Origin: Pirellulales bacterium
GTDB lineage: Bacteria > Planctomycetota > Planctomycetia > Pirellulales > Thermoguttaceae
NCBI GenBank assembly: GCA_016935315.1
Contig: JAFGRD010000040.1
Coordinates: 1 to 42,513, forward strand
Length of the DNA stretch: 42,513 nucleotides
Reading direction: 5' to 3'
In this document: positions 27,027-35,752 of the stretch, one piece after another
Position numbering within the stretch: position 1 is the stretch's first letter
Layout of the letters: every line of letters begins with the position of its first letter
Notes under the pieces: model-generated
What the model saw: the letters and a program-made list of their open reading frames with translations, nothing else
Told to the model about the DNA's origin: nothing
Database searches by the model: none
Translations under genes and position numbers: made by a program

Positions 27027-29156
27027 ATGCACCACGGAAAACTCGCTGCTACCCTGCTTCTGTTGGCGGTTGCCACCACCACGGTCTTGTCGCCCGAAGC
27101 CCGGGCCGATGCCGATTTCTTCGTTTCCACCATCGGCAACGACCAGTGGTCTGGAACCCTGGCCGAGCCGAACTCCGAGGGGACGGACGGCCCGCTGGCC
27201 ACCGTCGATGGTGCTCGGCACGCCGTCCGGGCGCTGAAGAAGGGCCAGCCGGACCGCGCCCGGCCAATCGTGGTTTCGATCCGCGGCGGGACCTATTTCC
27301 TCGACCGTCCGATCACGTTTGGCCCCGAAGACTCCGGTACGCAGCAGGCTCCCGTCGTCTATCAGGCATACGCCGGCGAGCGGCCGGTCCTCAGCGGGGG
27401 CGTGGCCATCGGCGACTGGAAGGTGGACGACGACGGCCGCTGGTCCGCCGAACTCGACAGAGTGAAAAGCGGCCGCTGGACCTTCGCCCAGCTTTTCGTC
27501 AACGACCAGCGGCGGTTTCGTCCCCGGCTTCCGCAGACCGGCTACTACCATATCGCCAAGGAGGTCCCGCCTTCGCCGAAGACCGGGGGCAACGGGCACG
27601 ACCGCTTCGGTTTTTCGGGCGACGAGCTCAATGCCGATTGGGCGAACCTGGAAGACATCGAGGTGATGGCCTTCCATCAATGGTCGGCTTCGCGGATGCG
27701 GATTGCCTCGATTGACGCCGAGCAAGGGGTGGTTACCTTCACCGGGCAGACCCGCAGTTCCGGCTGGTGGGGCAAGTACATCCAGGGTCATCGTTTCCTG
27801 GTCGTCAACGTCCGCGAGGCGATTGGCCAGCCCGGCCAGTGGTACTTGGATCGGCCCAGCGGCCGGCTGACCTACGTCCCGATGCCGGGCGAGACGCCAC
27901 GGGACACCGTCGCGATTGCCCCTCGGCTTGAGCAGTTGTTGATCTTCGCCGGCGACGGGCAGCAGCAGCGGTGGGTCGAGCACGTGCAACTCAAGGGCCT
28001 TACCTTGGCCCACACGAACTGGCTGCTGCCGGCTGACGGCCAGGCGTTCCCCCAGGCCGAGATCGGGCTGGCCTCGGCCGTGGCGGCCATGGGCGCCCGG
28101 CACGTGGTGCTTCACGGCTGTTGCGTGCGGCACACGGGCGGCTACGCGATCGCCTTTGGCCCCGGCTGTCGGCATAACCGCCTGGAGGACTGCGAACTGT
28201 TCGACCTGGGCGCCGGCGGCGTGAAAATCGGCCACGCGGCGTCCGGCTCATGGGGCGACGTGCAACAGGTACCTCAAAGCGAGGAGGCGATCGTCTCACA
28301 CCATACGGTCCGCAACTGCCTGATCGCTCATGGGGGGCGTTTGCACCCAGCGGCCGTTGGCGTCTGGATCGGCCATTCACCCTACAACGTCATCGAGCAT
28401 AACGACATCTTCGATCTCTACTACACCGGCTTATCGGTGGGCTGGACCTGGGGCTACGCTCCAAGCCACGCCCACCATAACGACGTCGGCTTCAACCACG
28501 TCCACACCATCGGCCAGGGCGTGCTCAGCGACATGGGCGGCATCTATACGCTGGGCGTCTCGCCCGGCACCGTGGTCCACGACAACCACTTCCACGACGT
28601 GCAGTCGTTCGACTATGGTGGCTGGGGCCTGTACACCGACGAGGGATCCACCGGCATCGTGATGAAAAACAACCTGGTCTACCGCTGCAAGTGCGGCGGC
28701 TTTCATCAGCACTACGGCAAGGAAAACCGCATCGAGAACAACATCCTGGCCTTCGGCACGCTCCACCAAATCCAGCGGACGCGGGCGGAGGAGCACCTCT
28801 CGTTCTTCTTCGAGCGGAACATCGTCTATTGGGACAACGACAGCCCGTTGCTGGGCAGCAATTGGAACGACGACAACTTCCGCATGGACTACAACCTCTA
28901 CTTCCATGCGGGCAAGCCGGTAGCGTTTCCCGGCGGGCTGACGCTCGATCAATGGCAGGAGCGGCGAAAGCAGGACCTGCACTCGAAGGTCGCCGATCCG
29001 CAGTTCAAGGACCCCGGGAAAGACGATTTCCGACTGAAAGATGACTCCCCGGCGCTGGGGTTGGACTTCCAGCCGTTCGATGCCACCAAGGCCGGACGAA
29101 CCACGCCGTGCGTGTTAACCAAGGATCTCCCGGCCGTACCAGCGGCGTTCGAATGA
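27027..29156 (+). CDS. Secreted right-handed beta-helix protein
   Basis: 709 residues. ATG 27027 (MHHGKLAATLLLLAVATTTVLSPEARA) starts a signal peptide of about 27 residues; longer in-frame starts are not signal-like. The mature part opens with ADFFVSTIGNDQWSGTLAEPN...DGPLATVDGAR, the standard N-terminus of secreted parallel beta-helix proteins that act on polysaccharides, some placed near family GH141. Residues 350-590 contain repeated N-x-I/V-x-x-N-D turns (HNRLEDCELFDLGAGGVKIG, YNVIEHNDIFDLYYTGLSVG), the rungs of the helix. The C-terminus has the DPQFKDPGKDDFRLKDDSPAL motif of this group. It is probably a periplasmic or extracellular polysaccharide-active enzyme, though no catalytic residue can be assigned. 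It converges with the thioredoxin-like gene, 36 bases apart. Confidence 0.85.
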   Translation: MHHGKLAATLLLLAVATTTVLSPEARADADFFVSTIGNDQWSGTLAEPNSEGTDGPLATVDGARHAVRALKKGQPDRARPIVVSIRGGTYFLDRPITFGPEDSGTQQAPVVYQAYAGERPVLSGGVAIGDWKVDDDGRWSAELDRVKSGRWTFAQLFVNDQRRFRPRLPQTGYYHIAKEVPPSPKTGGNGHDRFGFSGDELNADWANLEDIEVMAFHQWSASRMRIASIDAEQGVVTFTGQTRSSGWWGKYIQGHRFLVVNVREAIGQPGQWYLDRPSGRLTYVPMPGETPRDTVAIAPRLEQLLIFAGDGQQQRWVEHVQLKGLTLAHTNWLLPADGQAFPQAEIGLASAVAAMGARHVVLHGCCVRHTGGYAIAFGPGCRHNRLEDCELFDLGAGGVKIGHAASGSWGDVQQVPQSEEAIVSHHTVRNCLIAHGGRLHPAAVGVWIGHSPYNVIEHNDIFDLYYTGLSVGWTWGYAPSHAHHNDVGFNHVHTIGQGVLSDMGGIYTLGVSPGTVVHDNHFHDVQSFDYGGWGLYTDEGSTGIVMKNNLVYRCKCGGFHQHYGKENRIENNILAFGTLHQIQRTRAEEHLSFFFERNIVYWDNDSPLLGSNWNDDNFRMDYNLYFHAGKPVAFPGGLTLDQWQERRKQDLHSKVADPQFKDPGKDDFRLKDDSPALGLDFQPFDATKAGRTTPCVLTKDLPAVPAAFE

Positions 29157-29192
29157 TAGGCAGAGCAAGGCGGAGCCCTCGACGGGCAGGAG

Positions 29193-30629
29193 CTAGTGCT
29201 TCCCAAAAATGCCCGTGGCGTACCAGATCCCGTTCGAGCCGCGTTTCATGTCGTAACCGTAGAAGGGTTGCCTTGCGCGGACCGCGTTCCAGTGTCCCGA
29301 CGACTGGCGCCAGCAGAAGACACAGCCGATGGCCGCTTCGACGATGCCTTCGCCCGGCCAGCTCTGGGCACAGACCTCGACGGCCGTCATGTTCGGCGGC
29401 AACTTGGCTTTGATTTGGTGGATCCGCGTTTCCCAGCGGTGATGCCCCTGCAGCCGGATCTGCGCCTGGTAAGCGGAATGGCTGGCGGCCTGTTCCAGCA
29501 GGAAGGTGTCGATCTGGCCCTGTGTGCTGGCCGGCCTGTCCGGATGGGTGCGCACGGCATAGATCATCGTCCGCTGGCTGAGCGTGCCTCGCGGCAGGCC
29601 GAGAATGACCTTCATCTGCGCGGGTGTGTACGAGAGACCCATCACCAGAGGAAACGTGCTGACGACGCGGCCGTACGAATCTGATTCGGGCTCGACGAAG
29701 TCGAGGATCGCCACACCCGGCCGGCCTCGCATTTCCGCAAAGGCCCGATGACGGGGCATGGCGGTCTTCTCGCCTTCGGCCTCGACCGTGGCACCGACGG
29801 GCAGCCGCACGCATATGTAGTCCTTCAGCCGCTCGCGCACCGCCGAATCGGCCAGGGTCACCGTGTCGAGACGTCGGCAACGCAGGTTCAGTCGCGAGCC
29901 GAAGAACCGCACGAAGAGCATCTTGTTCTGTCGCTTTGCCTGCTGCACGGCCACGTCGTAGTCGGTATGCCAGCCCTCGGCCGTCCATGTCGCGGAATCC
30001 TCCTGCGACTGTACGTCCTCGGTCGCTGCCGCGTGCTCCCGACCGGAAGTCTCGCCGACGGCCGTGCGAGAGGCATAGATCTTCATGCGCTCGTCGAGCG
30101 TGCCGGGCGGCAGATCGAGCAAAATCGCCGTCTGGTCGGCCGAAGGGCCGCCGTCGGAAGCCAACGGGACTGCCCCGACCACCCAACCGTAGTACGGCGC
30201 CTCCCGCTGAACGAAGTCGAGGACGGCCATTCCCGGCTTGCCTCGCAGCCGCGCGAAACTGCGATGGGCCAGCAGCGAGATCTCTTTCCCGTTGCAGCGA
30301 ATCCGCGTGTCCAGCGGCAGCCTCACGCACACGTGCCGCTGCAGCCGCTTGAGCACGGCCGGGTCGTGCAGCACCGTCGATTCGAACCGATCCTCGGACG
30401 AGCCGTTGCCGGGCCGGTAGAAGACGACCAGCAGCATCTTGCCCTGCTTCCGGGCGATTTCCAGGGCTTGTCCGTAGTCGGCGTGCCATGTTACTTCCGT
30501 GTCCGCCCTGTCCGACTGGTCGGCCGGCTCCCGCCCGGAAGCAGGTGCCGCCGACAGCAAAGCCGACGCGATGGCCAAGCCAAGCAGCAACATCGGCAAA
30601 ATGGAACGAGCAGGAAACAGATGGTTCAT
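29193..30629 (-). CDS. Secreted protein with two thioredoxin-fold domains lacking CxxC
   Basis: 478 residues from ATG 30629 (MNHLFPARSILPMLLLG), with GAGGAAAG upstream and a signal peptide to about residue 34. Two thioredoxin-like segments are visible: residues 47-180 (DYGQALEIARKQGKMLLVVFY) and 225-360 (DYDVAVQQAKRQNKMLFVRFF). Each has the strand-helix start of the Thioredoxin_7 type and each ends in the same kind of element (LPPGTLDERMKIYASRT; LPRGTLSQRTMIYAVRT), so they are an internal duplication. The position that normally holds CxxC reads YRPGNGSS and FGSRLNLRC, so no redox disulfide is possible there. The C-terminal 110 residues include CAQSWPGEGIVEAAIGC. Probably periplasmic and structural or binding rather than catalytic. 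No partner is indicated. Confidence 0.75.
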   Translation of the reverse strand: MNHLFPARSILPMLLLGLAIASALLSAAPASGREPADQSDRADTEVTWHADYGQALEIARKQGKMLLVVFYRPGNGSSEDRFESTVLHDPAVLKRLQRHVCVRLPLDTRIRCNGKEISLLAHRSFARLRGKPGMAVLDFVQREAPYYGWVVGAVPLASDGGPSADQTAILLDLPPGTLDERMKIYASRTAVGETSGREHAAATEDVQSQEDSATWTAEGWHTDYDVAVQQAKRQNKMLFVRFFGSRLNLRCRRLDTVTLADSAVRERLKDYICVRLPVGATVEAEGEKTAMPRHRAFAEMRGRPGVAILDFVEPESDSYGRVVSTFPLVMGLSYTPAQMKVILGLPRGTLSQRTMIYAVRTHPDRPASTQGQIDTFLLEQAASHSAYQAQIRLQGHHRWETRIHQIKAKLPPNMTAVEVCAQSWPGEGIVEAAIGCVFCWRQSSGHWNAVRARQPFYGYDMKRGSNGIWYATGIFGKH

Positions 30630-31113
30630 AGGGGCTTTCCTCAGTAGGCGCACAGCGTCTGCATGTCTCCGACCGCCTCATGGCGGCCGTGCCATCCGTG
30701 GTGGGAATCCTCCGAAGTTCCTGCCTTCGGAGCACGAATTCAGTGGGGTGGGTCCGCCTCGTTCGACGGTTCGCCTTCGCCGGCGCTCGCCGGAGGCACA
30801 GTCGCTACGGGCAGAATTGAGCTATCCTTGCTGAAAGGCGAGCGGCCAACGAGATCGCCCGCCGCGGCACCTCAGACGGCCTCTTGCCAACGCCATCCGG
30901 ATCCGCGGATAGTTCCGATTGTTAGCAATAGTCTAACTTGGTAGGCTAGTTAAAATCAAACGGCTTTTCCGATCTCACCGGGTTGACGAGTCGAAGACGG
31001 CTTGCTCACGGTGGGATCCCCGTTTGACAGCAATCGGATCCCGTGCTCTGTCTTTGTCGGCGACCGCCCGGCAGGCGACCGCCCGGCAGATGCACCCAAG
31101 AAGGAGCCACCAG
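30630..31113. other. Divergent intergenic region
   Basis: 484 bases between the minus-strand thioredoxin-like gene and the plus-strand hypothetical protein. No supportable gene is present. An AT-rich patch at 30917-30960 contains the short inverted repeat GTTAG/CTAAC and TAAAAT at 30951, the most promoter-like part. A 15-bp tandem duplication (GCGACCGCCCGGCAG) occupies 31060-31089. Confidence 0.45.
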
Positions 31114-32988
31114 ATGCATTGCGACACGGCTAGCTTCGGACGGGGCCTCCCTTGCGCGTTAAGTGTCTTATTGGCAGTTATTTACGCCAACGCCGAACCG
31201 GCCGGACCTCCCCAGCCCTCGATCGATCAGCTCCCGGCCGCGTGCCTGGCCGCCAAGGACGGTTTTCGACCCGTCACGGCGGCCGACCTGCAGGAGGCCG
31301 GGGCCGGGTTGCGGGTGGCCCTCGGTCGCCTGGAGCGATGGCTCAGCGCAGACGGGACGAAGGGAAACCGGTGGAAGTCCTACCTTCATTGGGACCGAAT
31401 TCAGTCCGAGCTGGGCAGTAGCGGCCCACCCGATCTGACCGTTTTGGACAAGACCTTCGAGCGACTCGATGGCGAGGACCCCGGGCTGCGGCTGGTACGG
31501 TTCTGCGACGCCCGGCAAGCGCTACGAAAGTACCTTTCGGTCGCCCGCGCCGCCGACAACCCTGAACTGGCGACGGGCTACGGACAGCTCCTCGACGGCC
31601 TGGCCGCTCGCCTGGAGAGCTACATCGCCAACCCCACGGCCGAAGACGCGTTGGCAATCGGCCAGGCGATCGCGTGGCTGGACGCGGTCAGCCAGGCGCC
31701 TGATCTGGTGCTGGCCATTCGGCATCACCTGGCAAGGCCGAACCTGATGGTGCAGGTTTCTGAAGCGGTGGTCGCCGCCGGGATCGCCGGCCCGGTCGAC
31801 GACACGGCTCCGATTCGTGACGTAATCCTCGGAACCACGATCTGCGGGACCGGGCACACGATCGGCGAGACTCGCGTGGAACTGGTGGCCGACGCCGAGC
31901 GCGCCGCCATGGACGTGATTTTTCTGGGCACCACCGAATCGGACAATGTCGGGTACAACGGCCCGGCGCGAATCTACAGCCACGGCACCACCGTGTTCGA
32001 CGCGCGCAAGCGGCTCTGGATCGACACCGAAGGTCTGCGTTCGCTGCCGGCCGAGTCGCATGCCACGACACGGACGAAGATCGACCGTATCCGCGCGAAA
32101 CGCTCCAGCCGGTTGGTCGAGCAGATTGCCTGGCAACGCGCCTGCAAGCAGAAGACCACGGCCGAGCAAATTGCCTCGCGGCACGCCGAGCAGAGGGTCA
32201 ATCGGCGCGTAAACGCCCAAGGGGCCGAGATGATGAATCGGGTGAATCGGGCTATGGCCGAGAAGTTTCGCAGGCCGCTTCGGCAACGACGGCTGTTCCC
32301 CGAGCGATTGGACTTCAGCACCACCGGGGATTTCCTTCACGTGGTGGCACTTCAGGCCGGCCCCACCGAGTTGGCTGCCCCCACTGCCCCGCCATCGCTG
32401 ACCGGGGAGCCGGACCTGTCGGTTCGCCTGCACGAGTCGCTGATCAACAATCTGGCGTCCGATGCGCTCTCGGGCATGACGCTCCGCGAGGAGGCGTTTC
32501 AGGCGGCCGTTGTCGAGATCCTGGGCGAGCTGCCCGAACGGTTGGCGGCCGACGAGGACCAAGAGCCTTGGGGCATCACGTTCGCCCGCCATCGGCCCAT
32601 CTCGGTGACCTTCGACGACGGCCGCTTCAGCATCACCCTCCGCGGCCAGCGATACTACAAAGCTGGGAAGCCTCACCCAGGCATGGAGGTGACGGCCGTC
32701 TACCAGATCGCGCGGGGCCCGCAGGGCCTCAAGGCTGTGCGTCAGGGCGAACTGCAGATTCTCCCACCGGGCTTCACGGCAGGCAAAAGCAGGCTCTCAC
32801 CCGGGCAAATCGTCATCCAAACGCTTCTCGAACGGCGATTCGGCCGGATATTCCAGGAGGAGCTAATCGGCGAAGGGTTGGTCCTTCCCGGTAAGTGGAG
32901 GAAGATGGGAGAGATGGAGCCTGTAGAATTGCTCTGCAAAGACGGTTGGCTGGCCGTCGCCTGGAAGCGGGTGGCCGACCCGCAATAG
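31114..32988 (+). CDS. Secreted protein of unknown function
   Basis: 624 residues from ATG 31114 (MHCDTASFGRGLPCALSVLLAVIYANAEP), with AGAAGGAG about 8-14 bases upstream; the N-terminus is a plausible signal peptide cleaved near residue 27. The body has an all-helical first part (about 40-230), a middle region with FLGTTESDNVGYNGPARIYSHG and TTVFDARKRLWIDTEGLRS, a helical stretch rich in Arg, Glu and Gln (residues 330-410), and a C-terminal beta-rich part (FSITLRGQRYYKAGKPHPGMEVTAVYQ). I recognise no enzyme motif. The shape suggests a planctomycete-specific exported protein, perhaps envelope-associated. It lies alone on the plus strand, 373 bases before the TolC-like gene, so co-transcription with it is unlikely. 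Function unknown. Confidence 0.8.
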   Translation: MHCDTASFGRGLPCALSVLLAVIYANAEPAGPPQPSIDQLPAACLAAKDGFRPVTAADLQEAGAGLRVALGRLERWLSADGTKGNRWKSYLHWDRIQSELGSSGPPDLTVLDKTFERLDGEDPGLRLVRFCDARQALRKYLSVARAADNPELATGYGQLLDGLAARLESYIANPTAEDALAIGQAIAWLDAVSQAPDLVLAIRHHLARPNLMVQVSEAVVAAGIAGPVDDTAPIRDVILGTTICGTGHTIGETRVELVADAERAAMDVIFLGTTESDNVGYNGPARIYSHGTTVFDARKRLWIDTEGLRSLPAESHATTRTKIDRIRAKRSSRLVEQIAWQRACKQKTTAEQIASRHAEQRVNRRVNAQGAEMMNRVNRAMAEKFRRPLRQRRLFPERLDFSTTGDFLHVVALQAGPTELAAPTAPPSLTGEPDLSVRLHESLINNLASDALSGMTLREEAFQAAVVEILGELPERLAADEDQEPWGITFARHRPISVTFDDGRFSITLRGQRYYKAGKPHPGMEVTAVYQIARGPQGLKAVRQGELQILPPGFTAGKSRLSPGQIVIQTLLERRFGRIFQEELIGEGLVLPGKWRKMGEMEPVELLCKDGWLAVAWKRVADPQ

Positions 32989-33361
32989 GCGTTTCTCACG
33001 GACCGCTGGCAGAGCCGGGGCCGATCGCGTTGGCAGCCCAACGAAAAGGGTAGCCACGAGCCGTACGCGTATCCTATCGCTACCTAACGGATACCTGGGA
33101 AGCTTCGGAATTCTAGGCAATTGCAGTTGCCCTTATCGGTCGCAAAGAAGCGTCAAAGTTTATCGATTGGGCTGCCGATATCAACTTTGCCGATTACTCC
33201 GTCGGTCGGGCCGCGCGGGTTGCGCCCCATTCCGGCGGGGGAATTGGGTGCGTTGCACATATCGGCTAACCCCCCAGACGTGGAGGTACGCCGGCCGAGG
33301 CTCCGTCGAGCCTTCGCCGACGCACGACCGCGGCAGCCAATCGTAACAGGAACGCAATTCC
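32989..33361. other. Long leader region upstream of the TolC-like gene
   Basis: 373 bases without a convincing open frame, all upstream of the TolC lipoprotein start. The most notable part is the hairpin at 33154-33189. No T-run follows the hypothetical-protein stop codon, so no clear terminator separates the two genes. Confidence 0.5.
33154..33189 (+). promoter_or_regulatory. Hairpin in the leader of the TolC-like gene
   Basis: CAAAGTT (33154-33160) pairs with AACTTTG (33183-33189) and, inside it, TATCG (33161-33165) pairs with CGATA (33176-33180), leaving two unpaired bases on one side and a ten-base loop. The stem is long for its surroundings and stands 172 bases before the start codon. 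It could be an operator for a dimeric regulator or an RNA control element. Confidence 0.4.
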
Positions 33362-35752
33362 ATGAGCCGGCGACTTCCTCACCTTGCCACGGCGATATCC
33401 TGGGCACTGCTCGTCCTGAGCGGACTTGTCGGATGCCATCCCCAGCAGCCCGTCTATCTCTTCGACGACGGAGACCTCTCCCACTACCTGGACGTGGCCA
33501 CCGAGATCGAGTACCCGGACGTCGAGCAGGAAAGCCTCGGCGACGTGGACGGGGCGGTGCGGCCGTTCTCCCTGGGCAACTCGGAGCCGAGCGAGATCTG
33601 GGATCTCTCCTTGGAGGAGGCCGTGCAGATCGCGCTGGCTAACAGCAAGGTGATGCGATCCTTGGGGGGACTCGTCTCGTCCGGCGGTCAGACCCTGAGT
33701 ATGCCGGATACGCTGGTCCGAGGTTCTCCGGTCCGTACCGTCTTCGACCCGGCGATTGCCGAGACCAATCCCCGCTTCGGCGTCGAGGCGGCGCTGTCGG
33801 CGTTCGATGCCCAATTCTCCGGCGGCGTGGTCCCGGTGGGAGGGAGCGGAACCCACGGCTGGTCCAAGGTCGACCAACCCCGCAACAACACGGCCGACAT
33901 CGAGGCCATCTTCTCGCGGGTCAGCCAGGAGGACAACGGAGGTTTCGAGGCCCGCGTGTCGAAGAGGGCCGCCACCGGCGGCGTCTTCAGTTTCACGCAT
34001 GACTTGCTCTACACCGACAGCAACAGCCCCATTCGTCGTTACCCGAGCGACTGGACGACGCAGCTCCGCGGCGAGTTCACCCAGCCGTTGTTGCAGGGGG
34101 CGGGCGTCCAGTACAACCGCATCTCCGGCCCGGGGGCCATCCCCGGCTACAACAACGGCGTGATGATCGCGCGGATCAACACCGACATCTCGCTGGCCGA
34201 CTTCGAGGCCGGCGTGCGGGATCTGGTCAACGAGGTCGAGGTGGCCTATTGGAACCTCTATCTGGCCTACCGCAGTCTCGACGCGGTGGTGGCCGGGCGT
34301 GACAGCGGACTGCAAACCTGGCGGCAGATCTACACCAAGTTCGTCATCGGCACCGGCGACGCGGCCGAAGAGGCCCAGGCCCGAAACCAGTACTTCCTGT
34401 TCCGCCGGGCCGTGGAAGAGGCGCTGAACAACCTCTACAAGGCGGAGAGCAATCTGCGATACATCATCGGCCTGGCCGCCACCGACGGGCGGTTGATTCG
34501 CCCGGCCGACGAGCCGACCGCCGCCAAAGTCGTCTTCGACTGGTATGACAGCCACGCCGAGGCGCTCTCCCGTTCCGTGGAACTCCGCGAGCAGCGATGG
34601 CTGGTGAAGCGGCGCGAGCTGGAGCTGATCGCCGCGAAGAACTACCTCCTGCCGCGTTTGGATTTCTCGGCGATGTACCAGTGGCAGGGGCTGGGCAACA
34701 AGCTGATTGAGTCGAGCGGAGGGACGGGCGATCCGTTCGTGACCGGGTCGAACTCCTACCAGTCGATGTTCCACGGCGATTATCAGAACTGGGGCATGGG
34801 CCTGGAATTCAGTCTGCCGATCGGCTTCCGCAAGGAGTTGGCCGGTGTCCGCCACGCCCAACTCAACCTCGCCCGGGAGAAGGCCCTGCTTCAAGAGATG
34901 GAGCTGGAGGTCTCGCACCAACTGGCCTGGTCCGTCCGCAACGCGGAAGCCAATGTGGTGCTCAGCCAGACGAACTTCAACCGCCGGATCGCCGCGCAGG
35001 ACGAAGTGAAAACGGCGGAAGCGAAGTACGAGGCCGGCGTGGTCGAGGGCACGCTGGATCGAGTGCTCGACGCCCAACGCCGGCTGGCCGAGGCCGAAAG
35101 CGACTACTACAACACGCTGGTCGAATACAACAAGTCGATCGCCCAGGTCCACTTCCGCAAGGGCTCACTCCTGGAGTACAACGGAGTCTACTTGGCCGAA
35201 GGCCCCTGGCCCGGCAAGGCGTACTTCGATGCACGCCGGCGCGCCCGCGCCCGCGATGCCGGCTTCTACCTGGACTACGGCTTCACACGGCCGAAAGTGG
35301 TTAGCCGCGGCGCCTACCAGCAGCATGCCTCCGCCGGCGAGGTGATCTACGACGGCGAGTACGAAACGGAAGAGGGAATGCCGGAGAGGATCCCCACGCC
35401 GGCCCCCGAGCCGCTCGGCGAACGACCGGACTCGCTCAAGCCGGCGCCGGCCCCGCCGAAACCGCTCCAGTCGGAGCCGATGGCCTCGGCGACGGTCGAG
35501 GAGTCGCAGCCCGCCGAGCCGCAGCCCGACAAGGGGCCCGAGTTGGCCGACCGCTGGTCGCCGATCGAAAGTGCCGTTTTCCGGCGGGCGGCCGAGAAGG
35601 CCGAGGCGCCGGGAGCCGTCTCTTCGAAGAAAACCGCCGAGAACAAGTGGGCGAAATCCGAAAGCTCGGGCACCTGGAATGAATCTGTCGCGATTGCACC
35701 GGCTGCTGGAAGTGATCGGCCTGCTTCAGGCTGGAACGGGGTACAACGCTGA
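33362..35752 (+). CDS. TolC-family outer membrane efflux lipoprotein
   Basis: 796 residues from ATG 33362, with AGGAA ten bases upstream. A signal peptide ends in the lipobox LVGC with Cys25, so the protein is lipid-anchored. OEP-type segments follow: LSLEEAVQIALANS (about 82-95), long helices with VEVAYWNLYLAYRSLDAV, and a second half with LPRLDFSAMYQWQ and LVEYNKSIAQVHFRKGSLL, the usual TolC ending. TolC-type trimers form the outer-membrane exit duct for export adaptors. After residue 625 comes an unusual 170-residue tail rich in Pro, Glu, Lys and Ser. The HlyD cluster at 8249-14718 could be its partner, an inference only. Its last 74 bases are also read in another frame by the WYL regulator. 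Confidence 0.87.
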   Translation: MSRRLPHLATAISWALLVLSGLVGCHPQQPVYLFDDGDLSHYLDVATEIEYPDVEQESLGDVDGAVRPFSLGNSEPSEIWDLSLEEAVQIALANSKVMRSLGGLVSSGGQTLSMPDTLVRGSPVRTVFDPAIAETNPRFGVEAALSAFDAQFSGGVVPVGGSGTHGWSKVDQPRNNTADIEAIFSRVSQEDNGGFEARVSKRAATGGVFSFTHDLLYTDSNSPIRRYPSDWTTQLRGEFTQPLLQGAGVQYNRISGPGAIPGYNNGVMIARINTDISLADFEAGVRDLVNEVEVAYWNLYLAYRSLDAVVAGRDSGLQTWRQIYTKFVIGTGDAAEEAQARNQYFLFRRAVEEALNNLYKAESNLRYIIGLAATDGRLIRPADEPTAAKVVFDWYDSHAEALSRSVELREQRWLVKRRELELIAAKNYLLPRLDFSAMYQWQGLGNKLIESSGGTGDPFVTGSNSYQSMFHGDYQNWGMGLEFSLPIGFRKELAGVRHAQLNLAREKALLQEMELEVSHQLAWSVRNAEANVVLSQTNFNRRIAAQDEVKTAEAKYEAGVVEGTLDRVLDAQRRLAEAESDYYNTLVEYNKSIAQVHFRKGSLLEYNGVYLAEGPWPGKAYFDARRRARARDAGFYLDYGFTRPKVVSRGAYQQHASAGEVIYDGEYETEEGMPERIPTPAPEPLGERPDSLKPAPAPPKPLQSEPMASATVEESQPAEPQPDKGPELADRWSPIESAVFRRAAEKAEAPGAVSSKKTAENKWAKSESSGTWNESVAIAPAAGSDRPASGWNGVQR

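Noticed and set aside
31060-31089. Tandem 15-bp duplication GCGACCGCCCGGCAG
   Set aside because: A two-copy slippage duplication in a non-coding leader; too small to call a repeat array.
33266-35152. Minus-strand 628-residue frame opposite the TolC-like gene
   Set aside because: Antisense shadow of a lipoprotein gene with a clear lipobox and OEP pattern.
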